From the NCBI RefSeq assembly GCF_016125575.1, contig NZ_WGLM01000005.1, positions 124,001 to 188,000 on the forward strand: 64,000 nucleotides of DNA, read 5' to 3'. The DNA is from Limimaricola sp. (lineage in GTDB: Bacteria; Pseudomonadota; Alphaproteobacteria; Rhodobacterales; Rhodobacteraceae). The notes beneath the pieces were generated by a model. The model was not told the origin of the DNA and searched no databases. It worked only from the letters and a program-made list of their open reading frames with translations. The position numbers and the translations under genes were made by a program. Shown here in pieces: positions 9,191 through 17,789 of the stretch. How positions within the stretch are numbered: position 1 is the first letter of the stretch; each line of letters opens with the position of its first letter.

Positions 9191-10612
9191 TCAGTTTGCA
9201 AGGGGCAGGGCAAGGCCTTGTGCGTTTTGCTGTCCATCGCCCAGCAGAACGAAGAATAGCCCGTCACGCGCGCCGGCCTTGAGCACCGACAATTCGGCGG
9301 CCTGCGCGATGGAGGCGCTGCGCCGGGCCGCGTCCGCGTGGATCCGTGGTGACCCGACCTGCACCTGCATGGCTTGGTCGTCAGGATGGAAAAGCCGGGC
9401 AATGTCGGGCGAGGCCAGGCCTTGGGACATCGACATTCTGACTTGCCCGGGGGGACTGAACTGGTCCCCTGGAATATACTGATCCCCCGGCAGATACTGA
9501 TCTCCTGGCAAGTATTGGTCGCCGGGCACCACGCCCGGCGTGAAACTGTCAGAAACGGCGATCGGCCCAGCCTTGCCGTCCGTCACGCGCACCGCGTAAA
9601 GCCGCGCGGTGCTTAGCGGGGCATCGCCCACGGCCAGCATCTGCGCACCTAGTCCTTGTCGCAGCGCGTCACCCTTCAGGTCGGTCAGCTGGTCGATCTG
9701 CGCGATATAAGGAACGGCTGTGCCCGTCATCGGGGAGGCACCCATGGGGGCCGGCGCAGGGCCACGCGCTGTCTCGATGGCGCGCCACGGCTGATCGATG
9801 GTGGCTGACCCGACATCGCTGGCAGCATCAAGTTGGCGGCTTTGCGTGGTCCGCAGGTCATCGATCTCGGCCCGCGTCAGGGCAGCGGGGTAAATGCGCA
9901 CGTCGTCGATGGCCACGCCGACCGGCGGCCAGGCGAAATTGGCCAGCGTGGTCGCGCCGACGAAGATATAGGTCTGCTTGTCATTGGTGTTGGACTGCGG
10001 ATCGCGGTAGGGCGTTGCGTTCTTGGTGTTCGAAGTATCAATCCCGGTGAAATCCGCCGATTGCTGTCCCAGATACAGCGTGGCCGACCCGGCCGTCACC
10101 CCACGCGGCGCGCCGAAATCCATGACGGCGCCGAGAAACACCCATTGGCCGGTCGGAACGGGCTGATGGATGTAGACCGCGCCGCGTCCAAACTGCACCT
10201 TCAACTGTCCCCCGATCAGCGAGACCTGTGGGCCACGGCCGCCGAAGGTGACGATCTGCTTCTCTCCCGATGGCGCTGTGGGGTCGATCCGCACCCACGC
10301 GGTAATCGTCAGGCTGCGGCGGCTGTCCAGATGCAGGTCGATCGGCAGTTGCAGGCCGGCAGCCCCATCGAAATGCAGCGCCTCGCCAAGAATGCCGGGG
10401 ACGCTGTTTGGCGCCGCGGCACCCGGCGCGACGCGCAGATCAAACGCGCCACCTTGCGTGCCGCTGTTGGCGTATCCGCCATCAAGGCGCAGGCGCACGA
10501 CGGGCGCATCGGCCGATGCAGTGCCTGCCATCAAGAGGGTGGCAAGGACCATGGCCAAACAGGCAAGGATGCGGTGGTGGATCAACGAAACCTCGCTTTC
10601 GCGCGGCCCCAT
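9191..10612 (-). CDS. Secreted LamG/concanavalin-like protein with PGDQY repeats
   Basis: A secreted protein of about 473 aa. After a signal peptide (RILACLAMVLATLLMAGTASA) comes a LamG-like fold at about residues 35-250: LRLDGGYANSGTQG, LHFDGAAGLQLP, LTITAWVRI, WVFLGAVMDFG, IDDVRIYPAALTRAEIDDL. These are the usual strands of LamG/concanavalin A-like carbohydrate- or protein-binding domains. The C-terminal part holds four tandem PGDQY/F units. I used the ATG at 10612; a TTG at 10585 with the SD-like GCGAGG upstream (reading IHHRILAC) is an equally good start. Its binding target is unknown. Confidence 0.75.
   Translation of the reverse strand: MGPRESEVSLIHHRILACLAMVLATLLMAGTASADAPVVRLRLDGGYANSGTQGGAFDLRVAPGAAAPNSVPGILGEALHFDGAAGLQLPIDLHLDSRRSLTITAWVRIDPTAPSGEKQIVTFGGRGPQVSLIGGQLKVQFGRGAVYIHQPVPTGQWVFLGAVMDFGAPRGVTAGSATLYLGQQSADFTGIDTSNTKNATPYRDPQSNTNDKQTYIFVGATTLANFAWPPVGVAIDDVRIYPAALTRAEIDDLRTTQSRQLDAASDVGSATIDQPWRAIETARGPAPAPMGASPMTGTAVPYIAQIDQLTDLKGDALRQGLGAQMLAVGDAPLSTARLYAVRVTDGKAGPIAVSDSFTPGVVPGDQYLPGDQYLPGDQYIPGDQFSPPGQVRMSMSQGLASPDIARLFHPDDQAMQVQVGSPRIHADAARRSASIAQAAELSVLKAGARDGLFFVLLGDGQQNAQGLALPLAN
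9458..9526 (-). repeat. Four tandem PGDQY/F codon repeats inside the LamG-like gene
   Basis: Four 18-nt units (the last 15 nt) encode PGDQYL, PGDQYL, PGDQYI and PGDQF. The DNA copies differ at third codon positions (for example ccc/cct/ccg and cag/caa), so the peptide repeat is kept while the bases drift. This implies selection on the protein rather than a fresh duplication. Confidence 0.9.
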
Positions 10613-10861
10613 CCGGGGCAGGTCATCAGAAATGCTGCTGTCTGAACCGGCTAGCACGCAGGAAATGACGGGCGCTTGTAAATAGCGGACGGGTAGGCCG
10701 TTCCGCTGAAGTGAGGGCGGGCCTGTCTCACGAAATCGTGAATTCATGCCCGCGGTTGCCTTGCGGCAAGCTGTCACTGCTCAACATGCGGGGAGGCCGC
10801 ACGACCTTGGTGATGTCTGCTCTCCCGCCTCCGCAACCCGCGAACGAGGGAAGGGAGCCTG

Positions 10862-11704
10862 ATGCCCGATCTGCCCTACGAGGTTCATCCCGTCAGAGCC
10901 GATCTACGTCCCTTCGTTCGCCGCTTCCTGATTGCTGACACGACGATCCGGGGATCGTTGCGCGTCCGCCCTGCGCCAACCGGCTACAACTACCTCAGCT
11001 GGTACAGGGGTGAGCGCTTGCGCACCATTGTCGATGGCGTCAGCCGTGACGTGGTCGAAGCCTTCCAACTTGCCGGCCAGATCCAGCGACAGAGCATCGA
11101 GGTTATTCATGATGGTCCGCGCATCGGGCATATCCTGACCGAATTTACGGCGACGGGGCTGGCGCGGCTGCTGCATGTGCCCGGCGACCGGATCAGCGGC
11201 GAGACCGTGCCGCTGCGCCGTTTTGCCCCTGCCGTGGCCGATCAGCTGGAGGCGGCGGTGCGAGACGTGCCCGACAGCATGTCTGTAAGGCTGAGCGCGT
11301 TGCAGGACGCGCTGGTTGCACTTTCGCCTCGGGCCGCACCCCCGATCGACTATCTTGAGGCAGCCGTTGCGCTGATCGAGGGCAGCGGCGGACGCATGCC
11401 GGTGCAGGAGGTGGCCGGCGCTGTCGGGATCAGCCCGCGGCAATTGTCGCGCCGGTTCATCGACGTGGTTGGCTGCAACCCGAAATTCTTCGCAAAGGTT
11501 GTTCAGATGAACGAGGCGCTGGCCGCACTTCTTTCCGACGACACGCGAAAGCTGACCGAACTTTGCCACGAGGCCGGCTATTTCGATCAGTCGCACTTCG
11601 TCCGCGTCATGCACGAATTCTTCGGCAAGGCGCCCACCGATTTTCTTGAAAGCCGCGATGATGTCCTCGCCGTCTTTCTTGGTCGCGCGCGCGAGGTGCG
11701 TTAG
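10862..11704 (+). CDS. AraC-family transcriptional regulator
   Basis: A 280-aa cytoplasmic regulator. The C-terminal ~100 residues are a double helix-turn-helix of the AraC/XylS type: VQEVAGAVGISPRQLSRRF is the first and LTELCHEAGYFDQSHFVRV the second, followed by the typical FFGKAPTDF. The N-terminal part (residues 1-150) is a ligand-sensing domain of the kind seen with AraC proteins annotated DUF6597. ATG 10862 follows GAAGGGAG. It is divergent from the LamG-like gene and convergent with the next secreted-protein gene, so it may control either; no operator could be proven. Confidence 0.88.
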   Translation: MPDLPYEVHPVRADLRPFVRRFLIADTTIRGSLRVRPAPTGYNYLSWYRGERLRTIVDGVSRDVVEAFQLAGQIQRQSIEVIHDGPRIGHILTEFTATGLARLLHVPGDRISGETVPLRRFAPAVADQLEAAVRDVPDSMSVRLSALQDALVALSPRAAPPIDYLEAAVALIEGSGGRMPVQEVAGAVGISPRQLSRRFIDVVGCNPKFFAKVVQMNEALAALLSDDTRKLTELCHEAGYFDQSHFVRVMHEFFGKAPTDFLESRDDVLAVFLGRAREVR

Positions 11705-11707
11705 CGC

Positions 11708-12376
11708 TCAGTTGCCGCCCATCAACTTGTCGATGTCGGCGGGCGGCGCCGGCAGGTCGAAAACCTGCGGGTCGGGCGACTGCGAGGAAAAGGCCGTTAA
11801 CTGACCGGTTGCGCCCGAACGCAGCAGCCCCTGTTCATCCGCCGGAAGCGCGTCAAAGAAGGCGGCCTGGTTCTCGGCGGCCTTGCCGTCGTAGTCGTAG
11901 GCTGCTGACATGGCTTCAGAAAACAGGTGGCTCATCTTCACCACAGCGGGATTGTCCGTCAGCACCCAGGTTTCGGTCGTGGACTTGCCGTTCTCTTCCC
12001 ACGTCACCCGGTAACGATGGCCGGTGATACCGGCGACGGTCTCGCTTTGGCCGAGGGGCGATATCGCCGTGATGGTTTTGTAAAGGGGTTGCATGGTCGA
12101 GGCACCCGCGGCCTTTCGGGCGGCATTCAGCTTGACCATGTCGACCACCAGCCAGTCTTCGCCCTGTTTCGAGACGCTGTAGACCGTACCATCCTTTTCC
12201 AGAATGTAGCCGGGCGCGCCGGGGCTGAGAACGCGCACATCGCCGGCATCATTCCAGTCGATCGCCACCGTCCGGGCCGAGCCGTCCGGCGCCGCTACCT
12301 CGGCATGCCCACCTGCCTGCGCGATCCCGGCGGACAGGAGGGGGACAAGGGCGGTCAGGGCGAGGGCATGTTTCAT
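11708..12376 (-). CDS. Secreted protein, possibly DUF4412-like
   Basis: A protein of about 222 aa beginning MKHALALTALVPLLSAGIAQA, a standard signal peptide; an earlier ATG at 12412 would add 12 residues and spoil the signal. The mature part contains GYILEKDGTVYSVSKQ, ETVAGITGHRYRVTW, and ETWVLTDNP, the order seen in small secreted proteins of the DUF4412 type, but this match is weak. No catalytic motif is visible. Its stop lies 3 bp beyond the AraC-family gene's convergent end, and it is followed upstream by another secreted-protein gene on the same strand. Confidence 0.7.
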   Translation of the reverse strand: MKHALALTALVPLLSAGIAQAGGHAEVAAPDGSARTVAIDWNDAGDVRVLSPGAPGYILEKDGTVYSVSKQGEDWLVVDMVKLNAARKAAGASTMQPLYKTITAISPLGQSETVAGITGHRYRVTWEENGKSTTETWVLTDNPAVVKMSHLFSEAMSAAYDYDGKAAENQAAFFDALPADEQGLLRSGATGQLTAFSSQSPDPQVFDLPAPPADIDKLMGGN

Positions 12377-12437
12377 GGAAAAGTTCACTTTCGAAGATTG
12401 GTGACTGGTCATGTGGATGGCAGGTCAGGGGCGATAC

Positions 12438-13025
12438 TCAGCGGGTGATCCGCACATAGCGGTCCACTGTGATCGGGACGCCGTTGAAGACTGCTTCCGC
12501 ATGCATGAAGCCGTAGATCACCGAAGGCAGCCCGATCATGAAGCGATAGGTGAAGTGAAGCGGCATGCCCTGGACAGGCACGGTGGCCTCGCCAATCAGG
12601 CGCGGCAGCTCTGTTTGCGGGCAATCGACGGAACCAGCGAACTCTTCAGCTGAAACAAAGTCGTGACCCAGTGTCGGGGCCGGAAGTTTCGGTACCCATT
12701 TCGGCTCATCCACGATCCGCAGGTCCAGCGCCTGCGGCCAGCCCGGGCTGGTGGCCTCAAGCACGCCGTCCTTGTAGTTGAAGTTGATCTGCTGGCTCTG
12801 GTTGGCGGGAAAGGCCATCGGCGAGGGGCCGAACATCGCGACCCCGGCCAGATGCTCCATCGTCCATGCGCCATCGAATTGCGGGGCGATCTTGGCCCAG
12901 CTTTCCGGTGTAGAATGGCCGCAGACCGGGTTGTCATCGGCGGCGCCGGCGCGGCCGGGTAGGGCCAGCACCACGGTGCCCGCAACAAGTGCAAGGACAG
13001 CGGCAGAAAAAGATGATCCACGCAT
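12438..13025 (-). CDS. Secreted protein of unknown function
   Basis: A protein of 195 aa from MRGSSFSAAVLALVAG, with a signal peptide ending at GRAGA. Two cysteines early (NPVCGH) and mid-protein (SVDCPQTE) could pair in the periplasm. The body carries WTMEHLAGVAMFG and INFNYKDGVLEA and a C-terminal VPITVDRYVRITR. An upstream in-frame start at 13079 lacks a signal and is rejected. I do not recognise the family. It sits just upstream of the previous secreted-protein gene and may be co-transcribed with it. Confidence 0.7.
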   Translation of the reverse strand: MRGSSFSAAVLALVAGTVVLALPGRAGAADDNPVCGHSTPESWAKIAPQFDGAWTMEHLAGVAMFGPSPMAFPANQSQQINFNYKDGVLEATSPGWPQALDLRIVDEPKWVPKLPAPTLGHDFVSAEEFAGSVDCPQTELPRLIGEATVPVQGMPLHFTYRFMIGLPSVIYGFMHAEAVFNGVPITVDRYVRITR

Positions 13026-13127
13026 GGGCATCTCCGGCGGCGGTGGCGACTGTATCGCCTGCGCTTCGGGGGCTAACACGCCCGCGCGGCTGCCGGATTG
13101 TAAGAAGCGGACATCGCCCGCCGCGGG

Positions 13128-14012
13128 TCAGAGCATCATGCGGCGCGGATCGCTTAGCAGGGCGACGAGATGGGCCATGAACCGCGCGGCGTCGGCACCG
13201 TTGATCACACGGTGGTCATAGCTGAGGTCAAGCGGCACCATTTGCACCGGGCGCGGTGTGTCCCCGTCCCAGACAGTGACTGTCTCGGTGCGGGTAATGC
13301 CGAGGATCGCCAGCTCTGGCGGGTTGACGATGGGGGTAAAACCAATGCCGCCGATCCCGCCGAGGTTCGAGATTGACATCGAGGCACCGCCCATCTCGTC
13401 AGGCTTGACCTTGCGCGCCTGAGCACGTTTGGCCAGATCGGCGATCTCGGCCGCGATGGCCCACAGGCCCTTGCGATCGGCGTCGCGCAGCACCGGCACC
13501 ATCAGGCCGTGCGGCGTGTCCACGGCGATGCCGATATGGACGTAATCCTTCATGATCAGCGTCGCACCATCGGCCGACAGCGAGGCGTTGAACCGTGGAA
13601 AGGCCCGCAGCGCACGGGCCAGCGCCTTGACGTGGAACGCCAGTGCTGTCAACCGAATGCCCCGCGCGTCGGCCTCGGGGCGCAGTTCGCGGCGCAGGGC
13701 CTCGATTGCGCTCATATCGGCGCGGTCGTGGTGGGTCACTTGCGGCACGAGCGCGTTCGCGGCGGCAAGGTTTGCAGCCGCGACGCGTGCAAAGCGGCTC
13801 ATCGGTTCTTCGCTTACCGGGCCGTAAAGGTCGTGATCGACATCCCAATAGGATGTGTCGGCGGGACCTGACGCGGTGGCTGCGGGCCGGCCGCCGTCCA
13901 GATCCTCGCGCGCGATGGAGGTGCGGCCCAGATCGGCCGCCAGTTTTTCAAGGTCGATGCCCTTTTCGCGGGCCAGTGCCCGGACCGAGGGTGGTGCGAT
14001 CACGTCTGTCAT
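13128..14012 (-). CDS. 2-oxo acid dehydrogenase E2 core (acyltransferase) without lipoyl domain
   Basis: A 294-aa protein with a peripheral subunit-binding domain (SVRALAREKGIDLEKLAADLG, residues ~8-30), a short linker, then a complete acyltransferase core. The core ends with YDHRVINGADAARFMAHL, the active-site histidine motif. The usual HxxxDG is HxxxNG here; Asn at this place is also known in Azotobacter vinelandii pyruvate dehydrogenase E2, so it need not abolish activity. There is no lipoyl domain: lipoyl groups must come from the di-lipoyl protein encoded at 15468-16793. It is the last gene of the E1 alpha/E1 beta operon. Confidence 0.88.
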   Translation of the reverse strand: MTDVIAPPSVRALAREKGIDLEKLAADLGRTSIAREDLDGGRPAATASGPADTSYWDVDHDLYGPVSEEPMSRFARVAAANLAAANALVPQVTHHDRADMSAIEALRRELRPEADARGIRLTALAFHVKALARALRAFPRFNASLSADGATLIMKDYVHIGIAVDTPHGLMVPVLRDADRKGLWAIAAEIADLAKRAQARKVKPDEMGGASMSISNLGGIGGIGFTPIVNPPELAILGITRTETVTVWDGDTPRPVQMVPLDLSYDHRVINGADAARFMAHLVALLSDPRRMML

Positions 14013-14021
14013 GTCAGCGCC

Positions 14022-15452
14022 CTACCAACTTGCCGAGATATATTGGGTTTCCATGAATTCGAGCATCCCTTCATGCCCGCCTTCGCGGCCAAGGCCGGAT
14101 TGCTTGGTCCCGCCGAAGGGCGCGGCGGGGTCGCTAACCAGCCCGCGGTTCAGCCCGACCATGCCGTAGTCCAACCGCTCGCACACCTGCAATGCGCGCT
14201 TCATGTCCTCGGAGAATACGTAAGCCACAAGCCCGTATTCGGTGGCATTGGCGCGCCGGATCACGTCGTCCTGATCGGTAAAGGTCTGGATCGCGGCGAC
14301 GGGGCCGAAGATTTCGTCATGCACGCAGTCAGCCGTTTCCGGAACGTTCGAAAGGACTGTGGGCGGGTAGAAAAAGCCGATCCCGTCAGGCGCCTGTCCG
14401 CCGCATTCGATCTTGGCACCCTTGGAGACCGCATCGGCGACGAAGGCAGCGACCTTGTCGCGCGTGTCGGCGTTGACCAGGGGGCCCACGTCGACCGATG
14501 GATCGGTGCCGTCACCAACCTTCAGCGCGGACATCGCGGCAGTCAGCTTGGCGGTAAAGGCCTCTGCCACGCTTTCGTGCACATAGAGGCGGTTGGCAGC
14601 GGTGCAGGCCTCGCCAAGATTGCGCATCTTGGCCAGCATCGCACCCTGTACGGCGGCATCGATATCGGCATCCTCGAAGACCAGCAGAGGTGCGTTTCCA
14701 CCCAGTTCCATCGCCGGCTTCAGCACCTGATCGGCGGCCGCGTGCAACAGCTTGCGCCCAACACCGGTGGAGCCGGTGAAGGAGACAACGCGCACGCGCG
14801 GGTCGTGCAGCATGTGATCCACCAGCGCGCCGGTGCGCCGCGAGGGCAGCACGTTGACAAGGCCGGGCGGCACGCCCGCCTCTTCCAGCAACGGCATCAG
14901 CGCAAGCATCGTCAGAGGTGTTTCAGATGCTGGTTTGATGATGACGGCGCATCCGGCTGCCAATGCTGGTGCAATCTTGCGGGTGCCCATCGCAGCGGGG
15001 TAATTCCACGGCGTCACCAGCACGGCCAGCCCGGCGGGTTTATGCTGGACGATGATGCGCGCGCCGGAGGCCGGCGCATGGGTGATCAGGCCATCCGCGC
15101 GCACCGCTTCCTCCGCGAACCAGCGGAAGAACTCGGCGGCATAGGTGGCCTCGCCCATCGCATCGGTCCGGGCCTTGCCGTTTTCCAGCGTGATAAGATG
15201 CGCGAAATGATCAAGCCGCGCCGTCATCAACTCCCACGCCTTGCGCAGCACTTCGGAGCGTTGGCGCGGGGTACGCGCGGCCCATTCGGCCATGGCCGCT
15301 TCGGCGGCATCAAGTGCCGCGTCGGCATCGGTGATGCCGGCGGAGGCGACAGAGGCCAGAACCTTTTCGGTCGCGGGGTTGATGACATCAAACCGCTCGG
15401 CAGCGGCGCCGGGCACCCATTGCCCATTAATGTAGAGATCGGTGAATTCCAT
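14022..15452 (-). CDS. gabD: NAD(P)-dependent succinate-semialdehyde dehydrogenase family
   Basis: A 476-aa aldehyde dehydrogenase. Visible motifs are TPWNYPAAM (coenzyme binding), FTGSTGVGRKLL, the catalytic glutamate region MELGGNAPLLVF, the cysteine region NLGEACTAANRLYVHE, and EIFGPVAAI. The C-terminus GLNRGLVSDPAAPFGGTKQSGLGREGG is typical of GabD-like enzymes that oxidise succinate semialdehyde or similar C4-C5 semialdehydes. It lies between the di-lipoyl protein and the E2 core on the same strand with gaps of 9-15 bp, so it is part of the operon, which suggests that an aldehyde arises in the same pathway. Confidence 0.88.
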   Translation of the reverse strand: MEFTDLYINGQWVPGAAAERFDVINPATEKVLASVASAGITDADAALDAAEAAMAEWAARTPRQRSEVLRKAWELMTARLDHFAHLITLENGKARTDAMGEATYAAEFFRWFAEEAVRADGLITHAPASGARIIVQHKPAGLAVLVTPWNYPAAMGTRKIAPALAAGCAVIIKPASETPLTMLALMPLLEEAGVPPGLVNVLPSRRTGALVDHMLHDPRVRVVSFTGSTGVGRKLLHAAADQVLKPAMELGGNAPLLVFEDADIDAAVQGAMLAKMRNLGEACTAANRLYVHESVAEAFTAKLTAAMSALKVGDGTDPSVDVGPLVNADTRDKVAAFVADAVSKGAKIECGGQAPDGIGFFYPPTVLSNVPETADCVHDEIFGPVAAIQTFTDQDDVIRRANATEYGLVAYVFSEDMKRALQVCERLDYGMVGLNRGLVSDPAAPFGGTKQSGLGREGGHEGMLEFMETQYISASW

Positions 15453-15467
15453 GATCGTCTCCGTAGC

Positions 15468-16793
15468 TCAGAGCAGGTGGCGGAGCGGTTGCTCCATCCG
15501 GCCGGCAAATTCGGATAACAGGGCGAGGGCCTCGGCGGCGCCGAGCTGCGCGGCGGAGCATTCCAGCGTGATCGAAAGGCCATGGCCCGCGCGCGCCAGT
15601 GTCAGGACCGGCGCCGCTTCGGCACCCAGCGCGACGTGGCTGATCCTTGCCTGGCGCAGGTCACGGACCATCAGGTCGGGCGGCGATCCCTCATCGGCCG
15701 GCACAATGGCAGCCAGCGGGCCGGGCGAGACCTTGTAGGCACGCGACCGGCCCGGTGTTTCAATCGCGACGACGCAATCGCGCTGCAAGCCCGCACCAGC
15801 GAAGCCAGCTAATAGCGCGGCCTCGTCGCGCAAATCGGCCGTTTCGGCGGCCCATGCGGCGAAACTCGTGAACCCCTCTGCGGGCAGTTCCGCCGTCAGT
15901 CGGCGCGCTGCCTGCGCTGCAATCTGCGGAGCCGTCTCTGCCGCAGCGGCGGGCATGGCCTCGAGAACAGCCACGTCGGCCGCATGAAAGGGTTGCGCAT
16001 GGCCGGCGGCGGCGAGGCGCGCCAGGTCCAGCCCCTTTTCCCGCGCCAAGCGCCGCGCCTTTGGCGACGCCAGAATGCGCCCGCCGGTGGCGGCCGGTGG
16101 CGGTGCCTTGATGGGGGCAGGGGCCGCGGCAGCGGCCTTGGCCTTCGGCGCGGGTGCGGGTGCTTTGGCAGGTGCGCTTGCAGCGGCCTTCGGCGCGGAC
16201 TTGGCACGGCTCCGCTGAACCGGGGCATCGGGCTTGGATGTCGAAATCACGGCGATGGTTTCCCCGACGGGGGCATCTTCGCCGGCTTCGGCAAGAAGGG
16301 CTGCGACAAAACCGTCAGCCCCGGCCTCGACCTCCATGGTGGCCTTGTCGGTTTCAACCTCGAAGAGGATATCGGCTGCGGCTACCGCGTCGCCCGGTGC
16401 CTTGTGCCATGCCACGATGACCCCGCTGTCTTGCGCCATGCCAAGGGCCGGCATGATCACGCCATGGCCCTCGGGGATGGCGGGCGCGGTATCGTCAGCG
16501 TCGGGCGCTGTGTCGGGCGGGGACGCGTCGCCACTGGCGGTTACCGGCGCGTCGTCTGCGGCCCCGATCTGGGCGATGACTTCGCCAACCGGGACATCCT
16601 CGCCGGCCTTGCGCCGGACATGCGACAAGACGCCATCGGCCTGTGCCTCGACTTCCATGGTGGCCTTGTCGGTTTCAACCTCGAACAGGATGTCGCCCGC
16701 GCGCACCTCGTCGCCCGGGCTTTTGTGCCAGGCGACAAGATGGCCGCTGTCCTGCGCCATCCCCAGTGCGGGCATGATCACCTCATGCGGCAT
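15468..16793 (-). CDS. Di-lipoyl E2-like protein with degenerate acyltransferase domain
   Basis: A 441-aa protein with two almost identical lipoyl domains (residues 1-78 and ~105-185), each with the ETDKATMEV lysine that carries lipoate. An Ala/Pro-rich linker (~190-235) and a subunit-binding domain (SPKARRLAREKGLDLARL) follow. The last ~150 residues resemble an E2 acyltransferase domain in outline, but the active-site histidine motif is missing: where YDHRVVDG is expected the sequence reads LECSAAQLG. So it probably carries lipoyl groups and binds E1/E3 while the acyl transfer is done by the E2 core of 13128-14012. Its start overlaps E1 beta by 11 bp. Confidence 0.85.
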   Translation of the reverse strand: MPHEVIMPALGMAQDSGHLVAWHKSPGDEVRAGDILFEVETDKATMEVEAQADGVLSHVRRKAGEDVPVGEVIAQIGAADDAPVTASGDASPPDTAPDADDTAPAIPEGHGVIMPALGMAQDSGVIVAWHKAPGDAVAAADILFEVETDKATMEVEAGADGFVAALLAEAGEDAPVGETIAVISTSKPDAPVQRSRAKSAPKAAASAPAKAPAPAPKAKAAAAAPAPIKAPPPAATGGRILASPKARRLAREKGLDLARLAAAGHAQPFHAADVAVLEAMPAAAAETAPQIAAQAARRLTAELPAEGFTSFAAWAAETADLRDEAALLAGFAGAGLQRDCVVAIETPGRSRAYKVSPGPLAAIVPADEGSPPDLMVRDLRQARISHVALGAEAAPVLTLARAGHGLSITLECSAAQLGAAEALALLSEFAGRMEQPLRHLL

Positions 16794-17778
16794 CGATCAT
16801 CTCCCCCGACATCAGTTTGCGCGCATTGGCGGCAACCGCTTCGGGCGTGGGAACGGTGATGTCTTCCAGCGCCGGGCTGAACGGGACGGGCACATCCATC
16901 GCCCCCATCCGCAACACCGGGGCATCAAGGTGGTAGAACGCCTTTTCGTTGATCCGTCCTGCGATCTCACCGGTAATGCCAAAGCTCTGATGGCCCTCGT
17001 CGACGACGATCACCCGGCTGGTCTTCCGGGCGGATTTCAGCAATGCAGCCTCGTCCAGCGGAACGATCGTGCGCGGGTCGATCACTTCGGCGCTGATCCC
17101 TTCGGCCGCAAGAATCTCGGCCGCCTTCTGGCAGACCTGCACCATGGACGAGGTACCGATCAGCGTGATGTCGGTTCCGTCGCGCAGCACCGCGGCCTCG
17201 CCGAAGGGGATCAGGTATTCCTCCTCCGGCACCGGCGCCTTGTCGTTGTACATCAGCTTGTCTTCGAAAATCACGACCGGGTTGTTGTCCCGGATCGCCG
17301 TTTTCAGCAGGCCCTTCGCCTCGTAGGCCGAAGAGGGCAGGGCCACCTTCAGCCCCGGAATATGCGCCACCAGCGCGTGCAACGATTGGCTGTGCTGTGC
17401 GGCCGAGCGCCGGGTTGCACCAAGATTGGTGCGCACCACCAGCGGCACGTTCAGCTTGCCGCCCGACATGTAATGGATCTTGGCCGCCTGATTGCAAAGC
17501 TGATCCATGATTAGAAAAAGGAAGTCGCCGAACATCAGGTCGACGACGGGCCGCGCGCCGGTCATGGCCGCACCCACCGCAAGGCCCATGAACCCGGGCT
17601 CGGCAATAGGCGTGTCGATGACGCGTTGGGTGCCGAATTCTTCGACGAGGCCCGACAGCACCTTGAAAGGTGTGCCGGCCTCGGCCACGTCCTCGCCAAT
17701 GATGAAGACGGTTTCGTCGCGGCGCATCTCTTCGGCCAGCGCCTCGTTAACGGCCTTTGACAGGGTGATCTCTCGCAT
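16783..17778 (-). CDS. 2-oxo acid dehydrogenase E1 beta subunit
   Basis: A 331-aa transketolase-like protein. It has the start MREITLSKAVNEALAEEM, the TPP-contacting FIIGEDVAEAG glutamate region, GARPVVDLMFGDF, and the C-terminal transketolase domain with EVIDPRTIVPLD. With E1 alpha it decarboxylates a 2-oxo acid (pyruvate or acetoin type) and passes the acyl group to lipoate. A good SD (GAGGAGAG) precedes ATG 17778, 11 bp after E1 alpha. Closest in style to AcoB/PdhB proteins; which substrate is used cannot be read from the sequence. Confidence 0.92.
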   Translation of the reverse strand: MREITLSKAVNEALAEEMRRDETVFIIGEDVAEAGTPFKVLSGLVEEFGTQRVIDTPIAEPGFMGLAVGAAMTGARPVVDLMFGDFLFLIMDQLCNQAAKIHYMSGGKLNVPLVVRTNLGATRRSAAQHSQSLHALVAHIPGLKVALPSSAYEAKGLLKTAIRDNNPVVIFEDKLMYNDKAPVPEEEYLIPFGEAAVLRDGTDITLIGTSSMVQVCQKAAEILAAEGISAEVIDPRTIVPLDEAALLKSARKTSRVIVVDEGHQSFGITGEIAGRINEKAFYHLDAPVLRMGAMDVPVPFSPALEDITVPTPEAVAANARKLMSGEMIDAA

Positions 17779-17789
17779 CGCGTCTCTCC

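Noticed and set aside
9458-9526. CRISPR-like or phase-variable DNA repeat
   Set aside because: The units are codon-sized, lie in frame and differ at third bases; there are no spacers.
13128-14012. Inactive E2 core because of HxxxNG
   Set aside because: Asn in this motif occurs in a known active E2 (Azotobacter vinelandii), so the change alone does not show loss of function.
14043-15518. 491-codon plus-strand open frame opposite the semialdehyde dehydrogenase
   Set aside because: It mirrors the dehydrogenase gene and has no protein-like motif.
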